From positions 1 through 24,926 of the forward strand of contig CALISR010000011.1 of NCBI GenBank assembly GCA_938041435.1: a stretch of DNA of 24,926 nucleotides, read 5' to 3'. This document shows positions 6,661 to 14,155 of the stretch, piece by piece. The position numbers and the translations under genes were made by a program. The notes under the pieces were generated by a model. It did no database searches. It had not been told where the DNA came from and worked only from the letters and a program-made list of their open reading frames with translations. Origin of the DNA: an uncultured Candidatus Saccharibacteria bacterium. GTDB taxonomy: Bacteria > Patescibacteriota > Saccharimonadia > Saccharimonadales > Saccharimonadaceae. Numbering within the stretch: the first letter of the stretch is position 1; each line of letters begins with the position of its first letter.

Positions 6661-8778
6661 CTACAGCCCGATCATCGTCAGATTAATCTTGCCACGCTCA
6701 TCAATGCCAGTGATCTTCACTTGCACGGTTTGGCCTTCTTGCACGACGTCTGTCACCTTGCCGACGCGGCCCTTGGCAAGCTTCGAGATATGCACCATCC
6801 CATCCACGCCAGGCAGGATGTTTACAAAGGCGCCAAAGTCCTTAATCGTCACTACGGTGCCGGTGTAGGTGCGGCCAACTTCGGGCTCTTCCACCAGGCT
6901 TTTGATCCAGGCCAGCGCCTTCTCAATCGCCTCACCATTGGGGCTGGCAATGGTAATCAGGCCGTCTTCTTTAATATCCACCTCGGCACCCGTTTCGCTA
7001 GTGATTTTGTTGATAGTTTCACCACCCTTGCCAATGACGGCGCCAATTTTATCTGGGTTAATTTTGAGCTTTTCGATGCGCGGCGCGTAGGGGCTGAGTT
7101 CTTTACGCGGGCCAGGCAGCACACTCAGCATGTGCTCCAGGATATGGGCGCGGCCGGCCTTGCTCTGCTCCAGCGCCTGGCGCAGCACCTGCACGGGCAG
7201 GCCATGCACCTTCATATCCATCTGCAGGGCGGTGATACCCTTGCTGGTGCCCGTCACCTTAAAGTCCATGTCGCCGGCAAAGTCCTCGGCGTCGGCAATG
7301 TCGCTCAGTACGTAGGGCGTGTCGCCATCCATCATCAGGCCCATGGCAATACCGCTAACCGGGGCTTTGATGGGCACGCCAGCGTCCATCAGGGCCAAGC
7401 AGCTACTACAGGTGGCCGCCATGCTGGTAGAGCCGTTTTGGCTCATGATTTCTGTCACGCTACGGATGGCATAGGGGAACTCTTCTTCGCTCGGCAGCAC
7501 TGCCGTCAGGGCGCGCTCTGCCAGATACCCGTGGCCAATCTCACGCCGGCCCGGGCTACCCAGGCGCTTGACCTCACCCACCGTGTAGCCAGGGGCGTTG
7601 TAGTGGTGCATGTAGCGGCGCTCGCCTTCTGTCACCTCCATAGTATCAACGAGCTGCGCGTAGCTGAGCGGTGCTAGCGTCACGATATTCATCCCCTGGG
7701 TTACCCCGCGGGTAAACAGGCTGCTCCCGTGGGTGCGGGGCAAAATACCAACTTCGCTCGAGAGCGGACGGATTTCCGTGAGGGCGCGGCCATCGGGGCG
7801 AGTGTGCTCCTCCACAATGCCGCGGCGCACATCGTTGTGCAGCGCCAGGGTAAAGGCTTCGTCGTACTCATCACGCACCGCGGCGTATTCCTCGGCGTCA
7901 AGGCCCAGCTGCTCGGCCATGGCCTCGTGGAAGGCCCAGCGGATTTCGTTCACGACCTCATTGCGCTCGGGGTATGGGCGGCGAATCTTCTCGCCTAGTT
8001 TGCCATCAACCCACTGGTTAGCCACGGCTTGGATGTCTTCATTTGGCAAGACCAGCTCGTATTCCTGCGGCGCTGGTGCTACCTTGTTGGCCAGCTCGCG
8101 CTGCAGCGCAATGACCGGCTGCATGGCTTGGTGCGCCCAGGCTATGGCATCGACGATGACGTCCTCGGGCACCTCCTTAGCGCCAGCTTCTACCATGGTA
8201 ATGCCGCGCTCAATCCCGGCCACCACCAGATCAAGGTCGGACTGCTCGCGCTCTTCTGGGCTGAGGAAGGCTTTAAATTCACCATTCACCCGGCCAACGC
8301 GCAGGCCCGCCACTGGCCCATCAAACGGCGTGCCCGTCAGCATCAGGGCGCTGCTCGCGGCAACCATCGCCACCATATCGGGGCGGAAGCTTGGGTCCAT
8401 GCTGAGCACTGTAGCCACCACCTGCACTTCCTGGCGGTAGCCTTTGGGAAAGAGTGGGCGGATCGGCCGGTCGATCAGGCGGCCAATCAGCACTGCTTCG
8501 TCGCTCGGGCGGCCCTCACGCTTAATAAAACGGCTGCCGCTAATCTTGCCCGACGCATAGAACTTCTCTTCGTAGTCGATGCTTAAGGGGAAGTAATCCA
8601 GCGTCACCGGGCGGCTGCCCACCTGGGCCGTCCCCAGCACCACCGTATCGCCGTACCGCACTAGCACACTGGCCGTCGAGCGAAAACCAACTCGGTTGAC
8701 CTCCAGAGTGAGAGGGCGACCGCACAGCTCGGTCGTCACAGCAAAGACATCTTTGCCGCTTGGGTTAATAATACTCAT
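6661..8778 (-). CDS. pnp: Polyribonucleotide nucleotidyltransferase, PNPase (705 aa)
   Basis: PNPase degrades RNA 3' to 5' using phosphate and releases nucleoside diphosphates; it acts as a trimer and is a core part of mRNA turnover. Two RNase PH-like domains are visible. The second carries the catalytic region DAEDFAGDMDFKV (about 497-508), with the aspartates that match E. coli D486 and D492. A KH domain has the GxxG loop IGKGG at 582-586 and an S1 domain spans about 636-704 (FGAFVNILPGVDGMVHIS). The length is normal. The ATG at 8778 has AAGGAG six bases upstream; the open frame extends further upstream, but without a ribosome-binding site. Unlike in many bacteria it is not next to rpsO, which lies 5 kb upstream. 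A structured leader of about 97 bases precedes it. Confidence 0.99.
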   Translation of the reverse strand: MSIINPSGKDVFAVTTELCGRPLTLEVNRVGFRSTASVLVRYGDTVVLGTAQVGSRPVTLDYFPLSIDYEEKFYASGKISGSRFIKREGRPSDEAVLIGRLIDRPIRPLFPKGYRQEVQVVATVLSMDPSFRPDMVAMVAASSALMLTGTPFDGPVAGLRVGRVNGEFKAFLSPEEREQSDLDLVVAGIERGITMVEAGAKEVPEDVIVDAIAWAHQAMQPVIALQRELANKVAPAPQEYELVLPNEDIQAVANQWVDGKLGEKIRRPYPERNEVVNEIRWAFHEAMAEQLGLDAEEYAAVRDEYDEAFTLALHNDVRRGIVEEHTRPDGRALTEIRPLSSEVGILPRTHGSSLFTRGVTQGMNIVTLAPLSYAQLVDTMEVTEGERRYMHHYNAPGYTVGEVKRLGSPGRREIGHGYLAERALTAVLPSEEEFPYAIRSVTEIMSQNGSTSMAATCSSCLALMDAGVPIKAPVSGIAMGLMMDGDTPYVLSDIADAEDFAGDMDFKVTGTSKGITALQMDMKVHGLPVQVLRQALEQSKAGRAHILEHMLSVLPGPRKELSPYAPRIEKLKINPDKIGAVIGKGGETINKITSETGAEVDIKEDGLITIASPNGEAIEKALAWIKSLVEEPEVGRTYTGTVVTIKDFGAFVNILPGVDGMVHISKLAKGRVGKVTDVVQEGQTVQVKITGIDERGKINLTMIGL

Positions 8779-8794
8779 ACAGAGCTCCTTTCTT

Positions 8795-8864
8795 GCGGCA
8801 AGTAACAGGGGTGAATGCTCGCACCCATCATCTCCATGCAAGCCCTCAACGCTATCACTGCCGC
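8795..8864 (-). promoter_or_regulatory. Structured leader of pnp
   Basis: On the minus strand GCGGCA (8859-8864) can pair with TGCCGC (8795-8800) to close a multi-branch element that contains a GGGTG/CACCC hairpin (8809-8826). The outer stem ends six bases before the GGAG ribosome-binding site. PNPase regulates its own mRNA in several bacteria by processing of the leader, so this is a reasonable control element. The folding is by eye. Confidence 0.4.
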
Positions 8865-8881
8865 GTTAATATACTCCCTTT

Positions 8882-8887
8882 AGTATA
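8882..8887 (-). promoter_or_regulatory. Probable -10 box of pnp
   Basis: TATACT on the minus strand, about 104 bases before the pnp ATG. No good -35 is visible at 16-18 bases (TACCAG at 17), so the promoter is tentative. A second TATATT lies 11 bases downstream. Confidence 0.4.
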
Positions 8888-8938
8888 CCGCATTTTGGGA
8901 TATACTGGTAGTGCTTCGTGCCTTCGCAGCCTGGGAGT

Positions 8939-9187
8939 TTATACCTCACCTTGGCTATCACGGCCAATCACCAGGCGCATCGCATTATCACCTTCATAGG
9001 TGGTCTGCGAGCCCTTGATAGAGAGAATCTTTTTACTACCCTTGATCGCTGCACTGCCTATAAATCGTACGTACGTTGCGCTCAGCCATTCGACACCACG
9101 TGGCGTAACCGTAATTTCTTCGCCTTGATCCCCTATGACAGCAAACGAGACGCCATTCTCCACCTTCTGTGGTTGGTCATAGATCAT
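8939..9187 (-). CDS. Unknown small protein (82 aa)
   Basis: I do not recognise this protein. It is hydrophilic with alternating hydrophobic residues suggestive of a small beta-rich domain (VSFAVIG, EITVTPRGVEWL, ATYVRFIGS, MRLVIGR) and has no signal peptide or membrane helix. The open frame can also begin at a TTG at 9220 (93 aa), only nine bases after the -10 of its promoter. I prefer the ATG at 9187, which has GTGAG just upstream, but the ribosome-binding site is poor in both cases. A fairly good promoter and steady coding character support a real gene. It lies between the surface glycosidase and pnp, with no obvious tie to either. Confidence 0.6.
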   Translation of the reverse strand: MIYDQPQKVENGVSFAVIGDQGEEITVTPRGVEWLSATYVRFIGSAAIKGSKKILSIKGSQTTYEGDNAMRLVIGRDSQGEV

Positions 9188-9229
9188 ATACTCACTGCGT
9201 TGAGAGAGTTGTTTCTCCAAAACAGCTTT

Positions 9230-9258
9230 ATCTTAACAAGTTATTCCAGATTCGTCAA
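9230..9258 (-). promoter_or_regulatory. Promoter of the 82-aa protein
   Basis: TTGACG (9253-9258), 17 bases, TAAGAT (9230-9235). The predicted start near 9223 gives a leader of about 36 bases to the ATG at 9187, or a nearly leaderless TTG start at 9220. Confidence 0.6.
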
Positions 9259-9312
9259 TCAACCCCTCATCACAACTATACATATCACAGCCTCATCGCC
9301 TCTATCCTTCAC

Positions 9313-9354
9313 CCCTCTCCCCCACTACTCTATCCGAGCAATGAGTAGTGAGAA
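9313..9354 (-). repeat. Hairpin downstream of the surface glycosidase
   Basis: CACTACTC and GAGTAGTG form an 8-base stem in the stretch after the glycosidase stop, extended imperfectly by TCT/AGA-type pairs. No T run follows, so it is a weak candidate for a terminator or an mRNA 3' stabiliser. Confidence 0.35.
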
Positions 9355-9397
9355 GAGGATATGTGAGAATTGGTGGCATATGCGGCACACTTGTCGC

Positions 9398-10687
9398 TTA
9401 GATCATTGTGTTATCATACCGGCTGCGGTTCTTCGCTTGGCGGCGCTTGCGGCCAACAAACCACCACCAGGCACCACCGCCACCCGCTGCAGCGAGAACT
9501 ACTGCCACAGCGACAAGGATGATAACCGTCCAGTTGGGCCCTGCCTCTTGCTTGCGCACAGTGGGCTGCTGGTGCTTTTTGCTTGACTGCGGCTTTTTCT
9601 TATCCTTCTTTTCGTCCTTTTTCTTGTCTTTGTCGTCTTTTTTCTTCTCCTCAGGCTTGGGAGCGGGCTTTGGCGCTGGTGCAGGTGCTGGCGCGGGCTG
9701 AGCTGTTACTTTCAGGCCAAAGGTATCGGCGCAATCAGCCGTGAGCGGCGTCGCTGCACCCACTGGCACATTACCGCGTTGGATACTCCCCAAGCCAGCC
9801 AAGCCACCCAACAAGGTAGATGAATCATTATACGGGTTGATATTTGGATCTGCCTCCTCGGCTGGTGTAGTCGGGCCACGATCGGAGGTCGTATACACCC
9901 AGCCAGCATTGCGCTCGCGGGCCTTGGCTACCACCTGGGCCTGTTGCTCGTTACTGCCCACACCGTGGATGACGTGCCACATTTTGTAGGCATTAGCTGG
10001 GTTTTTTTCGAAGTTGGTGGCAGTTGGGTGGTTTAGGTCGTAGTAGCTGTCGCTCAGGTAGCGCGCCGCCGAGGTCTCGGCATTCAAGAATACATCACCA
10101 TAGGGCATGACAGACTCACCAAGGAAGCGTGTACCCGCATTATGGATAACGATAGAGCCAGGGTGCTTGACCTTGACGTAGTTGTAGAGGTTGGCCAGAT
10201 AGCAGGTCTTTTGGCCACTACTGTGGTTGTCGGCTTCGTCGAAGAAGATCCCCTTCACATTGGGGTAGAGCGCATACCAGCGGTCGATCTCTGCTGCCAC
10301 CTCAGCAATATTGCGCGTCTGGCGGCCATGCTTGACGTAGCCAATGTATTTGACCCCAAGCGAATCGAGTCGCGCCAGAGCCTTTACATAATCACTACTA
10401 ACCGTTGTACCTGGCCCACTCGAGGGATTAACCACTACAAAGGGCGTCTTGCTCGAGACATTAGCCATATCATTCCAATACTGATTGTTGCCACCCTGCA
10501 TAGGATAGCTATAGGCTGGCATCATGATGGACTGCTGCGGCGCCATAGCACTCACTTGCGGTACAAGCAGCTGCCCTAGCACTGCCACAGCGGCCACAAA
10601 CATCAGCACTGCACGCCGTGCTTGCTGCATACTCCACCGCATCGCCACACCCGTGGACGCCCGTGCTGCATCTGTCACATCCTGCAT
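9398..10687 (-). CDS. Spherulin-4/GH135-like glycoside hydrolase, secreted and C-terminally membrane-anchored (429 aa)
   Basis: Residues about 48-290 match the spherulation-specific family 4 fold, a TIM-barrel glycosidase: PAYSYP, FVVVNPSSGPG, GVKYIGYV, VKGIFFDEADN, IVIHNAGT and VFLNAETS. In the fungal member Sph3 (GH135, cleaves GalNAc-containing galactosaminogalactan) the acidic residues considered important are an Asp-Glu pair and a Glu about 55 residues later; here D150-E151 and E204 have the same pattern. The N-terminus has a basic region, a hydrophobic core (VLMFVAAVAVLG) and a plausible VSA cleavage site. The C-terminus has a Pro-Ala stretch, a Lys-rich linker, a membrane helix (about 386-410) and a basic RKRR tail. 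The enzyme should therefore sit on the outer face of the membrane, with the linker spanning the wall. The substrate is inferred only at family level. Confidence 0.87.
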   Translation of the reverse strand: MQDVTDAARASTGVAMRWSMQQARRAVLMFVAAVAVLGQLLVPQVSAMAPQQSIMMPAYSYPMQGGNNQYWNDMANVSSKTPFVVVNPSSGPGTTVSSDYVKALARLDSLGVKYIGYVKHGRQTRNIAEVAAEIDRWYALYPNVKGIFFDEADNHSSGQKTCYLANLYNYVKVKHPGSIVIHNAGTRFLGESVMPYGDVFLNAETSAARYLSDSYYDLNHPTATNFEKNPANAYKMWHVIHGVGSNEQQAQVVAKARERNAGWVYTTSDRGPTTPAEEADPNINPYNDSSTLLGGLAGLGSIQRGNVPVGAATPLTADCADTFGLKVTAQPAPAPAPAPKPAPKPEEKKKDDKDKKKDEKKDKKKPQSSKKHQQPTVRKQEAGPNWTVIILVAVAVVLAAAGGGGAWWWFVGRKRRQAKNRSRYDNTMI

Positions 10688-10698
10688 AGTCACTCTCT

Positions 10699-10707
10699 AT
10701 GATAGCA
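10699..10707 (-). promoter_or_regulatory. Extended -10 promoter of the surface glycosidase
   Basis: TGCTATCAT on the minus strand is an extended -10 element. The ATG at 10687 is 11 bases after it, and an in-frame GTG (10693) is five bases after it, so the mRNA has a leader of only a few bases or none. No clear Shine-Dalgarno sequence is present. Confidence 0.55.
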
Positions 10708-10857
10708 TCTTTGTGCACAAATGGGTATTATGTTGTGTATGTCACAATGTTTTTGCGTAGACTTCCCTGTTGTTGTGCGTTAATTGCAAACTCTGCGGCA
10801 TCAGTCTATTATCTCCATTACTTCATCTAAATTGAGTATGGTGTGAAGAATCTAGGA

Positions 10858-12156
10858 TTACGATTGCACAATACGGCGAAAGTGGTCGTGTACAGCGCGT
10901 TGGCTCGGTTCAGGCACATTGGCCATATATTCAGCACCAAAGACCGTCGCAGCTGTGTCTCGGTCAAAGCAAAAGCCCGTCAGCCTGAGTGGAGCATACC
11001 CATCGCCAAACCGCCCCCATACTGTACCCGGTGGAAATTCAACACCACAGTATCGCACTGCATTGACGGCAAGGAACGTATGCGCTCCATGTGTTTTGCT
11101 GATAAAACGCTTGTCAGCGATAGCCGTCTCGCCTATCGCTGGTTGAGCGCTCATCATATATGCCTGAGCAAAGTACGCCTCAACATCTTTGCAGCCGCCC
11201 TCACGGAGGCGCACCGCTTCGGTCGGCATAGGCAGATCGCTTGTGCGGTCGGTGCCACGAGTGGCAATTTGATTCAGTAAGGCAATCAAGATATCCGCTG
11301 CTGGCTCACCAGTTGGCTGAAGCTCTGCGCGATGTTCGTCATCCGCCACAAGGTGACCTGTTTGGTCAGCTGCCATCTTGATAATCTCGCGCGACATCCA
11401 GGCATAGGCATTGCCATAACGGCTATCCCGCTCGGTAACGAGCTCCCACTCAGCAGTGTCCGCAAGCCGCACATTGCCAGCATCACAGGCATCTAACAAC
11501 GCTCGCGCTGATGCGGTGTGGAGATATAAATGCTCGTCTGTATCATTTTGCTCTTCGTAGCGGGCAAGCAGTGCCGTCCCATAGCATTGTAATGTGCTAT
11601 TACTACCATCTTGTTGAACTCTACGCATCAAGACGCGGTCAATGTAGATACTTGAGTCGAATGTGCCGATGAAGATCATGGGATCACCAGCATGCAGATG
11701 CTCAATACCACTTGTAATCTGGTGCGCCATCTCTTGCACGCGCCGCATAGCTGGCGACTGCTGGTATGCATTTGCTATAGCCTGGCAAAATTCATCATTA
11801 GTCAGCCCATCATTCCGTCTTCGGCATAATGTGACGATTCGCTGCTCGAGAATATTCCGCGTCTCATCTATTGGCTCATCCACTGCAACAAGTGCGCCAT
11901 CAAGTAGCGGCACTACCTCCTCCGGTATCATATCCACTGGGCTACCATCCACTAGATACTCCGCAGCCTTATTCCCTGCTGCCATCGTTTCCAAATCTTG
12001 TGCAAACCGCTTTGTCTCGCGCGCTGCTTTATCAACAACAAACTGCCGACGTTCTTGTTCAAGCCGATCAGCCGTACATAGCGGCTCTCTCGCTCTTTCG
12101 TGTGAGAAAGACACTGGCGAAGTTGTTTCAGCTGATGGTTGTTTTTCTTGGCTCAT
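10858..12156 (-). CDS. Unknown acidic cytosolic protein (432 aa)
   Basis: Not recognised. No signal peptide or membrane helix. The N-terminal third is charged and helical (DRLEQERRQFVVDKAARETKR), and residues about 125-145 contain LTNDEFCQAIANAYQQSPAM, a motif echoed in the 233-aa and 426-aa unknowns of this window. The C-terminal half is more globular, with scattered cysteines and aromatics (TFLAVNAVRYCGVEFPPGT). The ATG at 12156 has no ribosome-binding site but lies seven bases after a TATCAT -10 box, so translation is predicted to be leaderless. The frame is open for 26 codons further upstream, which would run through the promoter. Probably a Saccharibacteria-specific protein. Confidence 0.85.
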   Translation of the reverse strand: MSQEKQPSAETTSPVSFSHERAREPLCTADRLEQERRQFVVDKAARETKRFAQDLETMAAGNKAAEYLVDGSPVDMIPEEVVPLLDGALVAVDEPIDETRNILEQRIVTLCRRRNDGLTNDEFCQAIANAYQQSPAMRRVQEMAHQITSGIEHLHAGDPMIFIGTFDSSIYIDRVLMRRVQQDGSNSTLQCYGTALLARYEEQNDTDEHLYLHTASARALLDACDAGNVRLADTAEWELVTERDSRYGNAYAWMSREIIKMAADQTGHLVADDEHRAELQPTGEPAADILIALLNQIATRGTDRTSDLPMPTEAVRLREGGCKDVEAYFAQAYMMSAQPAIGETAIADKRFISKTHGAHTFLAVNAVRYCGVEFPPGTVWGRFGDGYAPLRLTGFCFDRDTAATVFGAEYMANVPEPSQRAVHDHFRRIVQS

Positions 12157-12162
12157 TGTTGC

Positions 12163-12192
12163 ATGATAGCGTATAGTGGCTAGTTTTGTAAA
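12163..12192 (-). promoter_or_regulatory. Leaderless promoter of the 432-aa protein
   Basis: TTTACA (12187-12192), 18 bases, TATCAT (12163-12168), six bases, ATG. It fits entirely in the short gap after the GNAT gene, which shows that the two genes are separate transcription units even though no terminator lies between them. Confidence 0.75.
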
Positions 12193-12203
12193 GCACTGCA
12201 CTG

Positions 12204-12872
12204 CTACAGCAACACCACTCGCTCGCGCGCCCACTCTAGTGCGGCAAGGCTGCGCTGGCGAGCTGCTATATGCTCAGGCGAAGGTTGGTCGCTCCCCCAC
12301 CACTGATTCCAGGCCCAGTCAATAGGGTTGAGACACTCAAGATGGTCGGTATGGTGCAGCATGCCATTGATAAAGACATCGTTGCGCTGAGTATAGATAT
12401 GAGCATAGCCACACCGCTGGAGGGCGCGTAGGCTCGCAACGTTACCCTGCACCACAGCGGATTTGATGCAGTGTAGCCCTAGATTTTCAAAGGCGTACCA
12501 CGTACGAGCATGGTGGCTCGCACTAGCAACACCCTTGCCCCAGTAATGTTTATCCACAATAATAATGCCACTTGTGGCAGTGTGGACGTGCTTTCTCGTA
12601 ATATTCACCAGCGATGTACCGCCAATTAGCTGCCGCGTTTCACCATCCTTAGCCCAGATACCCCAGACGATACTTTCTTTATCTGCGATTGTTTTGTCAT
12701 ACCACGCTTGCTCGGTCTCGAGCGTCTGCGCCCGATGCTCAGCAAAATACTGCGTGACTGTCCCGCGCGCAAACCCCTCCACAAACGGCCTCAGCTCATC
12801 CCGCGCAAACGGCGCAAGCTCCAGCTCGAGCCCCTGCTTTGTCGTGACTGTCATCATTGGGCCAAATGCCAT
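12204..12872 (-). CDS. GNAT-family N-acetyltransferase (222 aa)
   Basis: A GCN5-related acetyltransferase that moves an acetyl group from acetyl-CoA to an amine. The core is visible as the strand ATSGIIIVDKHYWGKGVASAS, whose YWGKGVA part is the acetyl-CoA pyrophosphate loop (R/Q-x-x-G-x-A type), followed by helix and strand elements and NVASLRALQRCGYAH, typical of RimJ/RimL-like members. A C-terminal tail of about 50 residues (WAWNQWWGSDQPSPEH) extends beyond the usual domain. The acceptor, protein or small molecule, is unknown. The ATG at 12872 has AAAGGAG six bases upstream; the frame is open for 19 more codons upstream but these overlap the promoter. Confidence 0.88.
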   Translation of the reverse strand: MAFGPMMTVTTKQGLELELAPFARDELRPFVEGFARGTVTQYFAEHRAQTLETEQAWYDKTIADKESIVWGIWAKDGETRQLIGGTSLVNITRKHVHTATSGIIIVDKHYWGKGVASASHHARTWYAFENLGLHCIKSAVVQGNVASLRALQRCGYAHIYTQRNDVFINGMLHHTDHLECLNPIDWAWNQWWGSDQPSPEHIAARQRSLAALEWARERVVLL

Positions 12873-12900
12873 GGTGTGCTCCTTTCGTGGTGTTTTTTCT

Positions 12901-12909
12901 AGTATAACA
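12901..12909 (-). promoter_or_regulatory. Extended -10 promoter of the GNAT gene
   Basis: TGTTATACT on the minus strand is an extended -10. The predicted leader is about 22 bases and contains AAAGGAG. No consensus -35 is visible, as expected for TGn promoters. Confidence 0.6.
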
Positions 12910-12948
12910 TTGGTGGGAGAATGATACACAAGACCCTCATCGAGTAGC

Positions 12949-13650
12949 CTACGGACGAGAGACTGCCGTTACTATGCGCCCTATTCCACGGCGAACAGCT
13001 TTAGGTAGTGTATCTGGTGCGGCATTCTTCTTCGAGCGCTCAACAAGTCTCTTGACGACGTCTATGTCCTCCGCCTGAGCATACTCGCCAAGGTCACTGC
13101 TCGGCTTGGTATGTGTCTGCTGTGTATACCGCACAGCTGAATTGTTTGTATCAATCACATACTGCGCCCCGCCAAGATCTACCTGATGAACAAATCTTTC
13201 ACCACCATAGCCACGAATACTGATGCCATTCATAATACATTGAATGGTCGCACCTTTTTCTTTTCGTTGCACCTGCCCATTCTGTGTTGTCATATACTCA
13301 TACAGTTCTACAAGCACATGTGTCGAGCCATCAAAGGTCTCGAGGGGCTGGAGTGTACCCTCGTGCTGCTCGCGATATTGCGCCTGCACTGCATCCGCCG
13401 CCTTGAGCAGCTCACGCATCCGTGGCGAATCTGTAGCGTCAGCTATGTCTGCCACATCGTCAAGCGTTAAGTCGCTATACGTCACGTATCGTTGTAGGTC
13501 TGGGTCTTCACGTAGCAACGGTGCACCCTCAAGCTGTTGGCTAACAAATGAGTCAAAGTCGGCTACTGCCTTCTCATACTCAGTCCGACCCAGCATAGCT
13601 TCGAGAGTAGAAATGCTATGGCTGCTTGCCCCATGCCCTGCTTCGTACAT
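12949..13650 (-). CDS. Unknown cytosolic protein (233 aa)
   Basis: Not recognised. It is soluble, acidic in its N-terminal half and basic at the C-terminus (LPKAVRRGIGRIVTAVSRP), with no signal peptide. A helical segment LTLDDVADIADATDSPRM (about residues 66-83) followed by RELLKAAD resembles segments in the 426-aa protein (TIDDLAMIGELINRSPAM) and the 432-aa protein. The second half looks beta-rich (HVLVELYEYM, ATIQCIMNGISIRGYG, AQYVIDTNN). The ATG at 13650 has AAGGAG seven bases upstream, and a TTGACA promoter lies about 45 bases before it. Probably lineage-specific. Confidence 0.83.
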   Translation of the reverse strand: MYEAGHGASSHSISTLEAMLGRTEYEKAVADFDSFVSQQLEGAPLLREDPDLQRYVTYSDLTLDDVADIADATDSPRMRELLKAADAVQAQYREQHEGTLQPLETFDGSTHVLVELYEYMTTQNGQVQRKEKGATIQCIMNGISIRGYGGERFVHQVDLGGAQYVIDTNNSAVRYTQQTHTKPSSDLGEYAQAEDIDVVKRLVERSKKNAAPDTLPKAVRRGIGRIVTAVSRP

Positions 13651-13691
13651 ACTACAACTCCTTCTTTATTTATGGTGTGGTATAGTATATT

Positions 13692-13720
13692 ACGATACAT
13701 TTTAGGCCGATATTTGTCAA
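13692..13720 (-). promoter_or_regulatory. Promoter of the 233-aa protein
   Basis: Exact TTGACA (13715-13720), 17 bases, TATCGT (13692-13697). The leader would be about 36 bases with an AAGGAG ribosome-binding site. A TATACT a few bases downstream is too far from the -35 (25 bases) to pair with it. Confidence 0.65.
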
Positions 13721-13739
13721 TCGTGGCACCATGAATCTT

Positions 13740-13767
13740 AAAAACCTCCCCAATAAGTGGGGAGGCC
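13740..13767 (-). terminator. Intrinsic terminator of rpsO
   Basis: CCTCCCC (13759-13765) and GGGGAGG (13745-13751) form a 7-base GC stem with a 7-base loop, followed by TTTTT, 20 bases after the rpsO stop. Its stem differs from the AAAACACC family. Confidence 0.9.
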
Positions 13768-13786
13768 TCTATCTCGTAGCGAGCGC

Positions 13787-14053
13787 TTATTTGCGCAGGC
13801 CGAGGGTTTCGAGCGTTGCTTTGTAGGCATCAAAGTTCGTCCGCTCAAGGTAGCGGAGCAGCCGCTTACGCCGGCCGACCATTTGCTTGAGGCCACGACG
13901 AGCCATATTGTCGTGCTTGTTGGACTTAAGGTGTTCGGTCACCTCTTTGATACGAGCCGTCAAGATAGACACCTGCGCCTGTGGGCTACCGACGTCATTC
14001 TTGCTGACCTGAGTCAAAGCAATCGCTTTCGCTTTGTTATCCTTAGTAATCAT
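13787..14053 (-). CDS. rpsO: 30S ribosomal protein S15 (88 aa)
   Basis: S15 binds the central domain of 16S rRNA early in 30S assembly and forms a bridge to the 50S subunit. The length of 88 residues is standard and the family signature is clear: TGSPQAQV-like VGSPQAQVSILTARI, then HLKSNKHDNMARRGLKQMVGRRKRLLRYL. It has its own strong promoter and terminator and is monocistronic. The ATG lies only eight bases after the -10 box, giving a leader of perhaps two bases and no Shine-Dalgarno sequence. The leader pseudoknot by which E. coli S15 represses its own translation is therefore impossible here. The usual partner pnp is 5 kb away. Confidence 0.98.
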   Translation of the reverse strand: MITKDNKAKAIALTQVSKNDVGSPQAQVSILTARIKEVTEHLKSNKHDNMARRGLKQMVGRRKRLLRYLERTNFDAYKATLETLGLRK

Positions 14054-14061
14054 ACTGGTGT

Positions 14062-14090
14062 ATTGTAGCAGGAGGGCGGCGCGGTGTCAA
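14062..14090 (-). promoter_or_regulatory. Near-leaderless promoter of rpsO
   Basis: Exact TTGACA (14085-14090), 17 bases, TACAAT (14062-14067), eight bases, ATG. One of the strongest promoters in the window, as expected for a ribosomal protein gene. Confidence 0.85.
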
Positions 14091-14155
14091 TGTAAGAGAA
14101 CTTAGTTTGAAGCTCCATCAGCTCTCGCATCTATTCCCTTACTAACAGATACTTG

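Noticed and set aside
6628..7677. Plus-strand open frame of 349 codons opposite pnp
   Set aside because: It lies entirely antisense to the conserved PNPase coding sequence; its His/Ala/Gln-rich translation is typical of the complement of a GC-rich gene, and it has no promoter or ribosome-binding site of its own.
8918..9586. Plus-strand open frame of 222 codons
   Set aside because: It spans the complements of two better-supported minus-strand genes and the gap between them; its translation has no family features.
9560..9720. Simple-sequence tract in the glycosidase gene as a phase-variable repeat
   Set aside because: The region encodes a Pro-Ala and Lys-rich linker but is built of mixed codons, not of one repeated unit that could slip.
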